A DNA stretch of 64,000 nucleotides from Bdellovibrionota bacterium (GCA_963170185.1 CAUJGS010000104.1:1-64000), one strand, 5' to 3'. Shown: positions 19,124 to 30,142, counted from the first letter of the stretch. Made by a program: numbers and translations. Notes: generated by a model from the letters alone, not told the origin.

Positions 19124-19220
19124 TTCTTGCCCGCTCTATCTGCTTTCTAAGAAAGCAAAACTCCCCTTCCCTCGAAAAATCGCTCAAAATAAAGGCTGCC
19201 GCGGGGGAGCACGTTTTTTC

Positions 19221-20297
19221 ATGTCGACTGCGATCGAAGCCGATATCCGACAGCTTTATATCGAAAGTGGCGATCCGCTTTCGGTTGCAACACAACTCGC
19301 CAAGCGCTGGGACGCCGGCGTTTTAAGCGATGACGATGTCAGAAGCCTCACACGCTTCATGATTCACACCGGCCTTCTCCCACATCTTTTCAATCAGATT
19401 CGGCGCCAGCTAAAAAAAGATGCACGCATCCCATGGTCCGCATTGGCCGAAGCACTTGCACGAGTCGATGCCTCACTCCAGCCGCTTGAACTCGATGCCA
19501 TTTTTGAAGGCGTCGAGAGCCAGTCACAAACCTACCAGCTCGATCTGCTCACCAATGATCTTGCGGAGAGCACAGGGCTAGATCGTTTTGACTCTCGTCC
19601 ACGCGAAGCGCGCATGCGACGCGTGGAAAACGCAAAGCGCCAGCACGAAGACAAACGCGCCGATCTCATGCGGCGGCTTGAGTATGCACGCGTCAACCGT
19701 TTGATCACGCAAGAGCGCCGCATTCTCGAGGAAATCCAAGCCTTCGACCCGAACGATCCCGCATTACGCAGGGAAAAAGATCTTTTTGAGTTCCGCGAAG
19801 CTCAAGAAATTGTGGCAAACGCACTTGCACAATCTCCGCCCAAATCAGAATTGGAACGAAAATTTTCTCGCCTCACACCGGAGACTCGAGAAGCTGCGCG
19901 TCCCATAGTAAAACAGGCGCGCAGCATGGCGAAAAACGCGAGCGAACAAGAGCTGTACGATCTCGCCTTGATGCTGATATTCATGGAACTCTATGGAGAA
20001 GCCGTCGCAATTTTGGAAAGCCGCAGGCTTTCTGAGAGAATTGACTGGATGATCTTGGAGACCATGATTCTTGGTCGCCAATACGCCGCCGCACTCGGCG
20101 AAGTGGAGAATTTAGAAGTGAAGTATGCCGGAGAACCTGAAGCGCCTTTCGCCCTCACCTACGCACGTGCACGTGCGCTTTGGGGCCTTGGCGACACGGT
20201 TACGGCTATCGAGCTGATGCGCAGTCTTGTGAAGGTGCGCCCGAGCTATCGGTCGGCCACAACTCTCCTTCAGCAGTGGATTGAGGAAGCGCCCTGA
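19221..20297 (+). CDS. Hypothetical helical-repeat protein
   Basis: Long ORF ending at the start of the TamB-like gene; TPR-like C-terminus (YAAALGEVENLEVKYAGEPEAPFALTYARARALWGLGDTVTAIELMRSLVKVRP). Confidence 0.65.
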   Translation: MSTAIEADIRQLYIESGDPLSVATQLAKRWDAGVLSDDDVRSLTRFMIHTGLLPHLFNQIRRQLKKDARIPWSALAEALARVDASLQPLELDAIFEGVESQSQTYQLDLLTNDLAESTGLDRFDSRPREARMRRVENAKRQHEDKRADLMRRLEYARVNRLITQERRILEEIQAFDPNDPALRREKDLFEFREAQEIVANALAQSPPKSELERKFSRLTPETREAARPIVKQARSMAKNASEQELYDLALMLIFMELYGEAVAILESRRLSERIDWMILETMILGRQYAAALGEVENLEVKYAGEPEAPFALTYARARALWGLGDTVTAIELMRSLVKVRPSYRSATTLLQQWIEEAP

Positions 20298-23200
20298 TGG
20301 CTCGAAAATCTCGGCGTCCGGAAAAGCCGGCTTCACCAAATAAACGCGTCACCGCCACTCGAGGCCGCTTGCTAAAACGCAAGTTCCTCTCGCGCCGGTT
20401 CATGATCCTCTCGACACTAGTCGCGGGAACCGCGTTTGTTCTTGGCACGGTGATTTCGCAAACTGTGCCGAAACTCAAATCATGGGCACTTGTTTCTATC
20501 GACACCTTTTCGCGAGAAAATCTCCCGGTTAGAATTCTGCCTGGGTCGATCGACTTTCGTTTTCTTCCGCTTGGAATCACGCTCAACGATATCCGCATTC
20601 TTCCGACAGAAGAGTTCGAAAAAGCCAACGGCCAGCTTATCTCGCCAATGACGATTCAGGAGATCAGCGCCGATCTCTCGCTTCTACAGATCGTACGTGG
20701 CGAAGTCGCACTCGACGAAGTTGCAATCTCCGGTACCGAGCTACAGGTGCAGGTGCCGCGAACCGAGTCCAAGGGTGGCAAACCGCTTGAAGGTCTGTTT
20801 AAGGCTCTTGAAAAAGTCCCCGTCACCACGTTTCGCCTAAGCGACATCAATGCACGTATCGAGGTCCCGCACGAACTGCTAAGCTTAGAGGTCGAAGGCT
20901 TCAAGCTCGATCTCACGCATCCGCGCTTTCGTTCAAAGCCGAAACTCGAACTCGAGACCTCGGCGAGTTCCATTGTTGTACGCAAAGGCCCCAAAGGTCT
21001 CGAGCCAGGGCTCGTCGCCCGTTTGAACCCCCATCTCGATATCGCGTTCACTCCTGAACAAATCGAGATCAACAAGATTGAAATCCGTCGCGGCTCCTCG
21101 ATTGTCGACATCAAGGGCGAGCTAACCGGAGACACCGAAGACCTGAAGTTCGAAAAAGGCAAAATCACGCTCTCGTCGGATCTCGATGTAAAGTCGACAC
21201 GTGATTGGCTGCAAAAATCCCTGCACGACGCCGAACCCACCCCGCCCATGACTGGCCGGATGCAGATCACGGCCGAACTAGAAAAGCTCGGCGCCAAATC
21301 TTCATGGGGAGCCGACTTCAAGATCCTCGCGCAAAACTACACGGTCGAAGGGATCGATCTCGATAAGATCGAGGCCACCGGAAAATGGAGTGACCAACAA
21401 GTCTTCATCCCGCTTGTCACCTCCCAATCACGCGCTGGACGCGCCGAGCTCAAAGAGATCCGTATTGGACAAGGCACCGAGGTTCTTCCCGACGGGCGCT
21501 CGCCGTGGCTGATGCGTATCGCAAAACTTTCGGCCTCACTTGAGCTTCACGAGTTTCTTACCAATATGGGAATCGGTCCGATTCCGGTTTGGTTAACGGC
21601 CCAAGGAGAATTTCCATGTGAGTCTCGACTTGCGCCCAAGTTCGTCATTCGCTGTGGCGGGTTCTTCAATGGACAAAACCTCATCGTACAAGGAGATCTC
21701 GCAGCGAGGCGAGTCGCCAAGGGGGCGATCGCGGGAATTCCGAACTTCACGTCAAAAGGGGAATTCACCTTCGACCTCGAAAAATTCGCCTATGAAGCAC
21801 AGATTCAATTTCCTAACTCCGTCGGCAAGAGCAAAGGGGAAGTGCGCTACAAATCGGGTTTCGACATCTCCTACGAAGCCGACAAATTGGCTATCAAAGA
21901 TCTCTCGGCCCTCGGAGGGCTTAAGCTTGAAGGTGACTTGAAACTAAAGGGCACGACGAAGGGCAATTCGGCAGCGGCGACTCTTTCCATGGATCTTGAA
22001 GGGCAAAATGTCTGGCTCGAAGACTTCTGGCTCGGCCAACCAAAAGCCAACGCCAGCTACAAGGCCGGCACTCTGAAGTTTTCAGGCCTTCAAGGTTTCT
22101 ACACGACATCTCGCTATTCCGGAGACGTGACGATCGACCTAAAGTCCTCGTCGATCGAAACCACGATGCGTGTCCCCTTCTTCGACGCTCGCGATCTCTT
22201 CAAAGTCTTTTCGCGAAAGTTCACTCCGCCCGTTGTCGTAACCGGCACAGGCCAAGCTTCGATTAAGGCAAACGGACCTTTTGATATCTCCAAGATGACC
22301 TATGATCTTAAGTCTTCGCTTTTCAAAGGCACCGTGGCGGGAGAAAACTTCGACCAGGTTCACTTTGACGTAAAATCCAAAAATGGAAACGTGAAATCCG
22401 AACGCGTCTCGCTCGCCCGAGGCGACGCCATCATTCAGCTTACGGGCGAGGGGTACCCGAACGGCACCATCGACACGACAGTCCGTGGCCGCGGACTTCG
22501 CTTGGAAGACACCAATATGATCTCGGAATCCGGCTTTGGCCTAAGCGGACTTCTCACCTTTGACATGGCCTTAAAAGGACCTGTCTTGGCTCCCGATGCC
22601 GATCTCAAAGGAAGCCTCACACGCACTTCCATCGCCGAAACCTCGGTACCAGATAGCGACTTCGAACTACATTTCAAATCTAAGACGATCGAAGGCCAAG
22701 GAAAGTTTCTCGGTGACTTAGTAAACGGCGAATTCATTTGGCCACTGACCGCCGACGCGCCAATGGAACTCAAGTTCCAATCCCGGGACTGGAACTTCGC
22801 TCCGATTTTCGCCGCGATTGCGGGGCCAGGCGGGCGGAAGGACTTCGAAGGCCGGTTAAGCGCAGACATTGATCTCAAATCTCCCAAAGGTGGATTCTGG
22901 GCTTCGACCGGACAGATCGCGATCGACCGACTTTCTCTTCGCCGAGGTCCGATCGAGCTTTCCAACCAGCGCAAGCTTTTGGCGACAATGAAGAACGGAT
23001 TGTTTTCGATTCGAGACTTCGAACTCACGGGAGAAGGCACACATCTAAAAATCAACGACCAACCGTCGGCCGAACAGACCAATCGCTATCTGGATGTTCA
23101 AATCAGCTCGAAGATCGACATGAATCTGCTTTCAATTTTCACGCCATTTTTCGAAGAGCTGCGCGGTCTGCTCTCGATGGCGATTTCTTTAAAAATGAGC

Positions 23201-24421
23201 CCCGAAGGCAGCGACATCATGGGCTCCGCCTATATCGACCGCGCGTTCATCAAGTTCCCCGAGTTCGTACACGCATTCGAGAACCTTCAAAGCGATCTCG
23301 TGTTCAATCATAAAAAAATCGTGATCAACTCGATCAAGTCGGACTTCGCCAACGGCAAGATCCAAGGCGCGGGCAGTCTCGAACTTCTTGGCAAGAAAAA
23401 CTACCCGGTGAATGTTTCCGGCACATTTGATCGCATCACTCTCAATATCCCGGACAAGGTTCGCTCCACAGGTTCTGGCAACTTCACATTCAGCGGGTCG
23501 TACTTTCCGTTCGTCTTAAAAGGAAACTACGTCATACGAGATGGTCTTTTTGCCAAAGAACTTGATGAGGGCACGGGACCACAGGGTGAAGATCTGCGCC
23601 GCGATCAGTTCTTGCCAAAGTTTCTTGTCGAGAACTCCTTCCAGCCTCTGCTCTTGGACCTCAAAGTCGACTTCAGCAAAGGCGTTCAGGCCAAAAACGA
23701 AATGCTCGAAGGCTCCGCAACCGGCACCATGCATGTCGAAGGACCGCCGACAAAGCCGAAACTCACCGGTGTCGTGCGTGCGAATCCGGAAACAAAGATC
23801 AAGTTCCGCGAAAACATCTTCGACGTCTCATCGGCGATCCTGACCTTCGACGACCCGCTAGAAATCAATCCGCGTCTTAATATCAATGCGCGAACACGTG
23901 TTGAAGACTATGACGTCAATTTGCAAGTAACTGGAACCGGAAAAAAACCGGAGATCTCTGTTTCCAGCATCCCGCCGATGCCCGAACGAGACATCCTTTC
24001 ACTTCTCGCCCTTGGAACGACCGACCGCAAGCTCACCGAGAATGTCGGTGGACAGCAACAAGGCACAGGCGCCAGTCAGCAGCTCCTTAGCGGCGTTGCC
24101 AACGAAGCTCTCAAGGGCGTGACAAAAGGGCTCGGCGTCGACGTCCAGCTCTCCCCTGGTTTTGACGACACCAACGAGGCCTATCAGAAAGTCGTCATCA
24201 AAAAACAATTCAATCGCCGCCTTGATGTTTCCGGGAGCCGTTCTCTAGGAAAGAAGTCGGAAACCGAGGCGAAACTCCGCTACCGTTTTACGGATCGCGT
24301 TTCAGGCGTCATTAGCGGGCAAGTGATCGACCAAAGTGAAACTTCCGATACCTCGGGCCAACAGTTTCGAAGCTCGGAAAAAGTGGGCCTCGACTTCGAA
24401 TACAAGTTTGAGTTCAAATAG
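20297..24421 (+). CDS. TamB/DUF490-like translocation and assembly protein (AsmA-like)
   Basis: 1374 aa, one N-terminal TM, beta-rich repeats, C-terminal TamB-like segment (EMLEGSATGTMHVEGPPTKPKLTGVVRANPETKIKFRENIFDVSSAILTFDDP...ISVSSIPPMPERDILSLLALGTT). Confidence 0.85.
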   Translation: MARKSRRPEKPASPNKRVTATRGRLLKRKFLSRRFMILSTLVAGTAFVLGTVISQTVPKLKSWALVSIDTFSRENLPVRILPGSIDFRFLPLGITLNDIRILPTEEFEKANGQLISPMTIQEISADLSLLQIVRGEVALDEVAISGTELQVQVPRTESKGGKPLEGLFKALEKVPVTTFRLSDINARIEVPHELLSLEVEGFKLDLTHPRFRSKPKLELETSASSIVVRKGPKGLEPGLVARLNPHLDIAFTPEQIEINKIEIRRGSSIVDIKGELTGDTEDLKFEKGKITLSSDLDVKSTRDWLQKSLHDAEPTPPMTGRMQITAELEKLGAKSSWGADFKILAQNYTVEGIDLDKIEATGKWSDQQVFIPLVTSQSRAGRAELKEIRIGQGTEVLPDGRSPWLMRIAKLSASLELHEFLTNMGIGPIPVWLTAQGEFPCESRLAPKFVIRCGGFFNGQNLIVQGDLAARRVAKGAIAGIPNFTSKGEFTFDLEKFAYEAQIQFPNSVGKSKGEVRYKSGFDISYEADKLAIKDLSALGGLKLEGDLKLKGTTKGNSAAATLSMDLEGQNVWLEDFWLGQPKANASYKAGTLKFSGLQGFYTTSRYSGDVTIDLKSSSIETTMRVPFFDARDLFKVFSRKFTPPVVVTGTGQASIKANGPFDISKMTYDLKSSLFKGTVAGENFDQVHFDVKSKNGNVKSERVSLARGDAIIQLTGEGYPNGTIDTTVRGRGLRLEDTNMISESGFGLSGLLTFDMALKGPVLAPDADLKGSLTRTSIAETSVPDSDFELHFKSKTIEGQGKFLGDLVNGEFIWPLTADAPMELKFQSRDWNFAPIFAAIAGPGGRKDFEGRLSADIDLKSPKGGFWASTGQIAIDRLSLRRGPIELSNQRKLLATMKNGLFSIRDFELTGEGTHLKINDQPSAEQTNRYLDVQISSKIDMNLLSIFTPFFEELRGLLSMAISLKMSPEGSDIMGSAYIDRAFIKFPEFVHAFENLQSDLVFNHKKIVINSIKSDFANGKIQGAGSLELLGKKNYPVNVSGTFDRITLNIPDKVRSTGSGNFTFSGSYFPFVLKGNYVIRDGLFAKELDEGTGPQGEDLRRDQFLPKFLVENSFQPLLLDLKVDFSKGVQAKNEMLEGSATGTMHVEGPPTKPKLTGVVRANPETKIKFRENIFDVSSAILTFDDPLEINPRLNINARTRVEDYDVNLQVTGTGKKPEISVSSIPPMPERDILSLLALGTTDRKLTENVGGQQQGTGASQQLLSGVANEALKGVTKGLGVDVQLSPGFDDTNEAYQKVVIKKQFNRRLDVSGSRSLGKKSETEAKLRYRFTDRVSGVISGQVIDQSETSDTSGQQFRSSEKVGLDFEYKFEFK

Positions 24422-24427
24422 GCTGCG

Positions 24428-27391
24428 ATGACGAAAAGAATCAGACCCTGTTCAGACAGAAAGCCACGTACGCCGCGCACTCTTCGCGGCGTCACGCGCC
24501 GTCTGGCGCAAGTGTGTCTCGTTGTCGGTCTGATTCAAATCGCAACCCCGTCGTCCGCGCTCGCTCAGCACGTTCTGCGCTTCACCGGTGTTTCGCAAGC
24601 CCAAGGCCGATCCTTGCAGGCAAAGTTCCCTCAAGTTTTCGAACGCAGCGTGAGCCTTGCTGAAGTCGACGAGATCGTGCGCTTTTTAATGAAGTCCGGC
24701 TTGTATTCCAACGTCGAAGTCGTTTCTCGAAGCGTCAACAACCAATCCGAACTGCTCTTGGTGGCCACCTCGCTTCGGAAAATCAAATCGATCACCATTC
24801 AAGGCCATCGCGCTCTTTCGACGTCCGAAGTTCTTCAAATCCTGCAAACTGAAGAAGGCAAAGTCTTCGAAAGAAAAGAACTCATCGAGGCGGTCAAAAA
24901 CCTCCAGACCGAGTACAGAAAGCGCGGCTACCGCGGCATGAATGCGGAAGTCGACTTCACCACTCCAAACGAAGCCGAAGTCGGTCTTATTGTAAAAATC
25001 GAAGAAGGCACTCCCACGATCGTGGATCGCGTTCAAATTGAAAGCGCCAACCCCGAGGTCGTTTCACGTGCCGAGCGACAGCTTCGTCACTTAAAAGGTC
25101 GCGCACTTTCCGAAGAAGACCTGCAAAATGCCGTCAAGGAAGTCGCGGAGGATTTACGAAACAACCGCTTCTTGATGGCCCGGGTCCTGGACCCGCAAGC
25201 AGTATTCGACGAATCGCAATCACGTGTTCGAATCTCGCTTACGATCGAACACCCCTGGAAGTTCGAGTTTAAATTCGATGGCAACGAGTCCTATACCGAC
25301 TCCTCCCTTATCAAGCAGATGAATCTCGACCAACTGGTTGGCACCGTCACTACACCGGCGCCGGAACTTGCCGAACGGCTTCGGCGATCCTACCAAACCA
25401 GCGGATTCGCGCACGTGCAGATCACGGCCAATGAAACGACCAACGAAGCCGCGTTCCTAAAAGAGATTCATTTTAAAATCGACGAAGGCCCTCGGGTTCG
25501 TATCAAACGCATCGAGATCTCTGGCAATATTTCGCGCCAAGGAAACTACTACGCGCAGTTCATCGCCAGCACAAACCACGATCTGCTTGGCGAGGGCTAC
25601 TACAATCGCAAGGATATCGAAGACGGAATCAAGGCCCTTGAGGAAGAGCTACAAAACCAAGGCTACCTAAGAGCCAAGGTCAAATCCTGGCGCTCCGAGT
25701 TTTCAAACCCTCAAGAGACAGCCAGAGCCACCAACACCGATAAGCCTGCTTCCAACAAGCGCGGAAGCCAAGCGACGCTTCTGCTTAACATCGACGAAGG
25801 CCCTCTCACCGTCATTCGGCAAATCCGCTTTGAAGGCGTCGATTCTTTTTCCAAAGCAGAGCTGCAAAGCCAACTCCCGATCCGCACCAGCGAATCCCTA
25901 CGGATCAAAGATCTCAATGCCGCGATTGATGCCCTGAAGAGTTTTTATCAATCGCGCGGTTTTATTGAGATGCGAATCTTAAACGAACAAGAAGGCTTGG
26001 TCACCTATAACGAGTCCAGCACACAAGCCACAGTCGAGTTTCAAGTTCACGAGGGACCCAAAGTTCGAATCAATTCTATCGTTCTCGATGGCAACTCGCT
26101 GACAAAAGACTACGTCATCTTGCGCGAGCTTTCGATGAAACCCGGCGATGTTTACACGCCGGAAGTTCGCGAAGATTCGATCTTTCACCTCCAAAAGCTG
26201 GGGCTCTTTTCAAGAGTCAGCATTCGCACTCTAGAAGAGGGAACTTCGATGGCAGACCGCACAGTCATCGTCGAGGTCGAAGAAAGCGCTCCGGGAACAT
26301 TCGAGTCCGGCGTGGGTGTCGCTTACGATCGCGATTGGCTCTTTCGCGGATACGCCGGTGTCGCCTATAGAAACCTTTGGGGCACAGGGCGCGCCATTAG
26401 CTTCCGCGCCGACCCGAGCTATTCGACCGATCCCAAGATCTCGTATCTCGAACACAAGATCACACTCAGCTATCTCGAACCCTACATCTTGCGCGACCGC
26501 AACAAGGGGCGTTTGAACCTCATTCGCGACGTTCGATTCACAGGTGTCGATTCAGACGGAAAAGCCATCATCCTCGCAAAAAACGAGATCGGACTTCAGG
26601 TCGAGCGCGATCTCACAAAGCACCTAAAACTCATCTACACGGCCTACAACCTGTCTAGCCAAAACGAGTTCGATCGCAGCAATCCCGACAACATCAAGCG
26701 CACGCAGAATATCGCCAAGACGGGGCCTCAGCTGGAATACGACACTCGCGACAACGTCTTTTATCCAACCAAAGGTGTTTATGCTCAGCTCGGGGTGGAG
26801 TACGCCGATCCGTATCTCGGCAGCTCCGAAGACGCCTCACAGTCGATCAAATTCACAAAGCTCAATGCGGCGATTTCCTATCCGTATCGCATTCTGGGAA
26901 GTTCGCGATGGATTTTTGCGACCAGCATCCGCTCCGGATACTTGGCAAACCTTTCGACGCTTCCACAAGGCGGCGTACCCGATCAAGAAGCCTTTTTCCT
27001 TGGTGGACGTTCGACTTTGCGCGGATTTCAGCCAACGGGAAGTGCTCCTGATCTCGAACGAGTACCGAACATCGTTCAGCTAGGGAAAGTCAACTTGCGT
27101 GACTTCTACGTCACGACCGATAGCTACTATTATCTTCTGAAGGCTGAGGTGCGCTTCCCTATCTATGGCGATTTCCATGGAGCCATCTTCTACGATGGTG
27201 GAGCAGTACTCCTTTCCCAACTCCATATCGATGCCCCCTACCGAGATTCTGCAGGTATCGCGATCCGATTGAAGTTTGCAGGTGGAATCGTGGCGGGTAT
27301 CGAGTACGGCAAAAAACTCGAACGAAAGAACTGGCACCCGCATGGGTACGAAAGCCCCGAGGCATGGCACATCTCTATCGGAACCTTTTAG
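24428..27391 (+). CDS. BamA/TamA-family outer membrane protein with multiple POTRA domains
   Basis: Repeated POTRA-like motifs (VRIKRIEISGN, TVIRQIRFEGVDSFSKAELQ, VRINSIVLDGNSLTKDYVILRELSMKPGDVY) and a C-terminal Omp85 barrel (FFLGGRSTLRGFQPTG). Confidence 0.88.
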   Translation: MTKRIRPCSDRKPRTPRTLRGVTRRLAQVCLVVGLIQIATPSSALAQHVLRFTGVSQAQGRSLQAKFPQVFERSVSLAEVDEIVRFLMKSGLYSNVEVVSRSVNNQSELLLVATSLRKIKSITIQGHRALSTSEVLQILQTEEGKVFERKELIEAVKNLQTEYRKRGYRGMNAEVDFTTPNEAEVGLIVKIEEGTPTIVDRVQIESANPEVVSRAERQLRHLKGRALSEEDLQNAVKEVAEDLRNNRFLMARVLDPQAVFDESQSRVRISLTIEHPWKFEFKFDGNESYTDSSLIKQMNLDQLVGTVTTPAPELAERLRRSYQTSGFAHVQITANETTNEAAFLKEIHFKIDEGPRVRIKRIEISGNISRQGNYYAQFIASTNHDLLGEGYYNRKDIEDGIKALEEELQNQGYLRAKVKSWRSEFSNPQETARATNTDKPASNKRGSQATLLLNIDEGPLTVIRQIRFEGVDSFSKAELQSQLPIRTSESLRIKDLNAAIDALKSFYQSRGFIEMRILNEQEGLVTYNESSTQATVEFQVHEGPKVRINSIVLDGNSLTKDYVILRELSMKPGDVYTPEVREDSIFHLQKLGLFSRVSIRTLEEGTSMADRTVIVEVEESAPGTFESGVGVAYDRDWLFRGYAGVAYRNLWGTGRAISFRADPSYSTDPKISYLEHKITLSYLEPYILRDRNKGRLNLIRDVRFTGVDSDGKAIILAKNEIGLQVERDLTKHLKLIYTAYNLSSQNEFDRSNPDNIKRTQNIAKTGPQLEYDTRDNVFYPTKGVYAQLGVEYADPYLGSSEDASQSIKFTKLNAAISYPYRILGSSRWIFATSIRSGYLANLSTLPQGGVPDQEAFFLGGRSTLRGFQPTGSAPDLERVPNIVQLGKVNLRDFYVTTDSYYYLLKAEVRFPIYGDFHGAIFYDGGAVLLSQLHIDAPYRDSAGIAIRLKFAGGIVAGIEYGKKLERKNWHPHGYESPEAWHISIGTF

Positions 27392-28224
27392 GACTTAGGT
27401 TTCTTTCTCGCAACAACCACGATCGAAGCACCAAGCGGCATTGGGAAAAATCTCAAAAGCTGTCTTTCTAACCAAAACCCGACCGCCAATACCTTAAGTG
27501 CCTGGTGCTGCGCTCGATGCTTGGCCTGAATCTCCCCTCCTTGGCCTCGCTTCGCACCAACCAAGCGCGAAAGCCAGCCGGCTAGAAACATCAGGGGCGC
27601 AAGCGCAACGAAGAAGTAAGTGCCATAGACGACCTGGAATCCCGCGCGATCCAACATCTCGCTCAGTCCTCTGAGCGTGTACCGACGAAAATGCCCTGCC
27701 TCTACATCCCGATCTGACCAAAGTGCTTGATAGGCCGGAACGGTAATTGCCACCGAACTCTCTGCCGAAATAATATCGCCGACCGACTTCATAAAAGTGA
27801 CGTCGTCATTGATATGCTCGACAACATCAAACAACCCAACATCCACCTTCAAAGCCGCAGATGGTTTAAGGTCCGAGAGCTGAGCCCAAATCACATCCCG
27901 AACACCGCGTTTTTTCGCGTTGCGAGCCCCCTGAGGGCCAGGCTCTATCAGTAGCCCTCGAAACCCCAAGGACTCCAAATAGCTAGCAACGGCACCATTG
28001 CCACCACCAACATCCAATACATCTCGATGCCCAAAGTAGTTCTTGGCGACCTTGCCTATTACGTAGTTGCGATGCATGAACCACGGCGACTTTTCTTCCA
28101 AAGAAAAACACACATCGTGATCATCTTCAGGATACGAAACCGCCGACGTACCCAACTCCCGAGGCCGCCAAAGCCCATCCTCGACCTTTTGAAGATTTAA
28201 AAAAAACTCGTCCACTCGCGACAT
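27388..28224 (-). CDS. Class I SAM-dependent methyltransferase
   Basis: DVLDVGGGNGAVASYLESLGFRGLLIEPG; DVGLFDVVEHINDD. Confidence 0.8.
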   Translation of the reverse strand: MSRVDEFFLNLQKVEDGLWRPRELGTSAVSYPEDDHDVCFSLEEKSPWFMHRNYVIGKVAKNYFGHRDVLDVGGGNGAVASYLESLGFRGLLIEPGPQGARNAKKRGVRDVIWAQLSDLKPSAALKVDVGLFDVVEHINDDVTFMKSVGDIISAESSVAITVPAYQALWSDRDVEAGHFRRYTLRGLSEMLDRAGFQVVYGTYFFVALAPLMFLAGWLSRLVGAKRGQGGEIQAKHRAQHQALKVLAVGFWLERQLLRFFPMPLGASIVVVARKKPKS

Positions 28225-28227
28225 CGT

Positions 28228-29070
28228 CTAAAAACTCATTCGATCTGGAAGACCAAGACGAGAAGAAATCACGCGGACGATTTCAGCCGCCGTCTCCTCG
28301 AGCGCACGTTCCGTCACGTTAAACACCGGCCATCGTCGATTCTGTCGAAAGAGATCTTGCGCGTATTCGATCTCCTTTTCGATATAACCGATGCGAGCGT
28401 ACTCGCCCCCCGGGTCTTGCCCAAATTTTTCCAGCCGATTTCGGCGGATTTTTGAAAGTGAATCGGTATCGATTAGAAGGCCGACAATTTTCCGCTGATC
28501 GACTTCAAAGAGCTCTTTGGGGAGTTTCGAGTTTAAAACCAAAGGAATATTGGCGACCTTCCAGCCTTTGTGGCTCAAGAAAATCGAAAGCGGTGTTTTT
28601 GACGTGCGGGAGATCCCGACCAGAATGATGTCAGCCTCGTTTAAATCCGTGAGACACTTCCCGTCGTCATGCTTGACGGTGTACTCGATCGCCTCAATTC
28701 GTTTGAAGTAGCGATCATCCACCATGCGAAGAATGCCGACACTTCTCTGCCCAGGCCCGCCGCCAAAGTATTCATCCAATGTCTGTAGAAGCGGGCCAAT
28801 AAGATCGACGCTCAACAAACCCTTGGCCGCCGACTGTTCTTGAATCACTTGCTTAAGCTGCGGACTCACCACCGTGTGAATAATAATGCCTTGGTTTTCA
28901 AAAGCGTCGGCTATCACACTCTCCACTTGAGACTCAGTCCGAACATTTTTGGAGCGAACAATATTGATTTCGGCATCTTGGTATTGAACAAGGGCCGCAC
29001 GAATCATCGTAGCGGCCGTTTCCCCAGTCCCATCCGAGATGATATAAATCGTACCCCGTCGCTTTTCCAT
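28228..29070 (-). CDS. ppsR: PEP synthase regulatory protein / kinase-pyrophosphorylase (DUF299)
   Basis: TIYIISDGTGETAATMIRAAL, ILVGISRTSKTPLSIFLSHKGWKVANIPLV; start at ATG 29070. Confidence 0.9.
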   Translation of the reverse strand: MEKRRGTIYIISDGTGETAATMIRAALVQYQDAEINIVRSKNVRTESQVESVIADAFENQGIIIHTVVSPQLKQVIQEQSAAKGLLSVDLIGPLLQTLDEYFGGGPGQRSVGILRMVDDRYFKRIEAIEYTVKHDDGKCLTDLNEADIILVGISRTSKTPLSIFLSHKGWKVANIPLVLNSKLPKELFEVDQRKIVGLLIDTDSLSKIRRNRLEKFGQDPGGEYARIGYIEKEIEYAQDLFRQNRRWPVFNVTERALEETAAEIVRVISSRLGLPDRMSF

Positions 29071-29762
29071 CAGAGCTCCAGCTCCGTCCAGCGAGCGGAT
29101 TTCACAGCAGACCGTCTTGAAACCTCGGCAACAACTTGCGCAAGACTCTCCGCCAACGGCCGAGAAAACACCTCGGGACGAGGGTCTATCACAACCCAAG
29201 CTCCGCGGCGTCCAAGATCAATCATCAAGGCTTTCGCATCTGGATAGAGCTCCGGCGTGTGAAAGTCAGAAAAACCCACTTCCGAAAGCCACTCACGGAG
29301 TTCCTTCATCACCAGCACGCGCCCTGCGGAATCGAATTCTTCACCCGCAAAGGAGGCTTCGCTAGCAAGTGGTCTTGGCAAAAGCTCGGGCTCGATCCGA
29401 CAGCGCGACTCCGGACGAAAGATTTCACCATGCGAAAAGACGGCGGAAAGTTCAACCTGAACTCGGAGCTGCGACGTAGGCTCGTCGCGAAGTCGTTCAC
29501 GAACAAAATGCCGGCGGAACTCAAACCCATAGGGATAAAATCGACTGAGTGTTTTAAAATCCAACACGTTATTGGTTTGTCGAAGTTCGGCCTCGACATC
29601 CGAACGCATGATCCAAGTCGGCTTCATACGTTCAGCCTCAAAGCGCAACGCGTGTTCGCGCTCCTTACCTTCGATAAACTCCGAATAACGACGCCATGCC
29701 TGCCTCACGCGTGAGGCAAACGTCCTCACACGCTCCTGGAATCGACCCATCGGATCCCCCAT
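29070..29762 (-). CDS. Hypothetical protein, conserved-looking
   Basis: 230-aa ORF abutting ppsR in a minus-strand operon. Confidence 0.6.
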   Translation of the reverse strand: MGDPMGRFQERVRTFASRVRQAWRRYSEFIEGKEREHALRFEAERMKPTWIMRSDVEAELRQTNNVLDFKTLSRFYPYGFEFRRHFVRERLRDEPTSQLRVQVELSAVFSHGEIFRPESRCRIEPELLPRPLASEASFAGEEFDSAGRVLVMKELREWLSEVGFSDFHTPELYPDAKALMIDLGRRGAWVVIDPRPEVFSRPLAESLAQVVAEVSRRSAVKSARWTELEL

Positions 29763-30133
29763 TCACCCTGAGAAAGCTCCGCAAGTTCCTTCGGCGCTGG
29801 TGGCTTTGAACCTTGCGGTGGCAAAATGGTCGCAGTTTTCACACGCATCTTCGTCAATGTTTGATGAACAAGCGTTAACCAAGCCCCAGAGCTCAGACCT
29901 TCAGAAAAGAGAACCAGCAGACGCGGTGACGGCCACCCTTCGGGAGTCGCCAGCAAGAGCGGCGCTTTCGGATTTTTTTCCTGCCGATTGCGGCTCCGGC
30001 GAATCAGAAGCCCTAGCTCCCAATCGACACGCTCAGTCCACGGGTTGTGATCCGGATCGAGAAGAATCCATAAGTCCGACGGGCTTTCGAAAGCCGCATC
30101 AAAGCTGATAGATTTGAAGATTTCGAGAGTCAT
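29726..30133 (-). CDS. Hypothetical protein
   Basis: 135-aa ORF between nusB and the downstream ORF, same strand, overlapping the next gene. Confidence 0.55.
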   Translation of the reverse strand: MTLEIFKSISFDAAFESPSDLWILLDPDHNPWTERVDWELGLLIRRSRNRQEKNPKAPLLLATPEGWPSPRLLVLFSEGLSSGAWLTLVHQTLTKMRVKTATILPPQGSKPPAPKELAELSQGEWGIRWVDSRSV

Positions 30134-30142
30134 GCCCCATCG

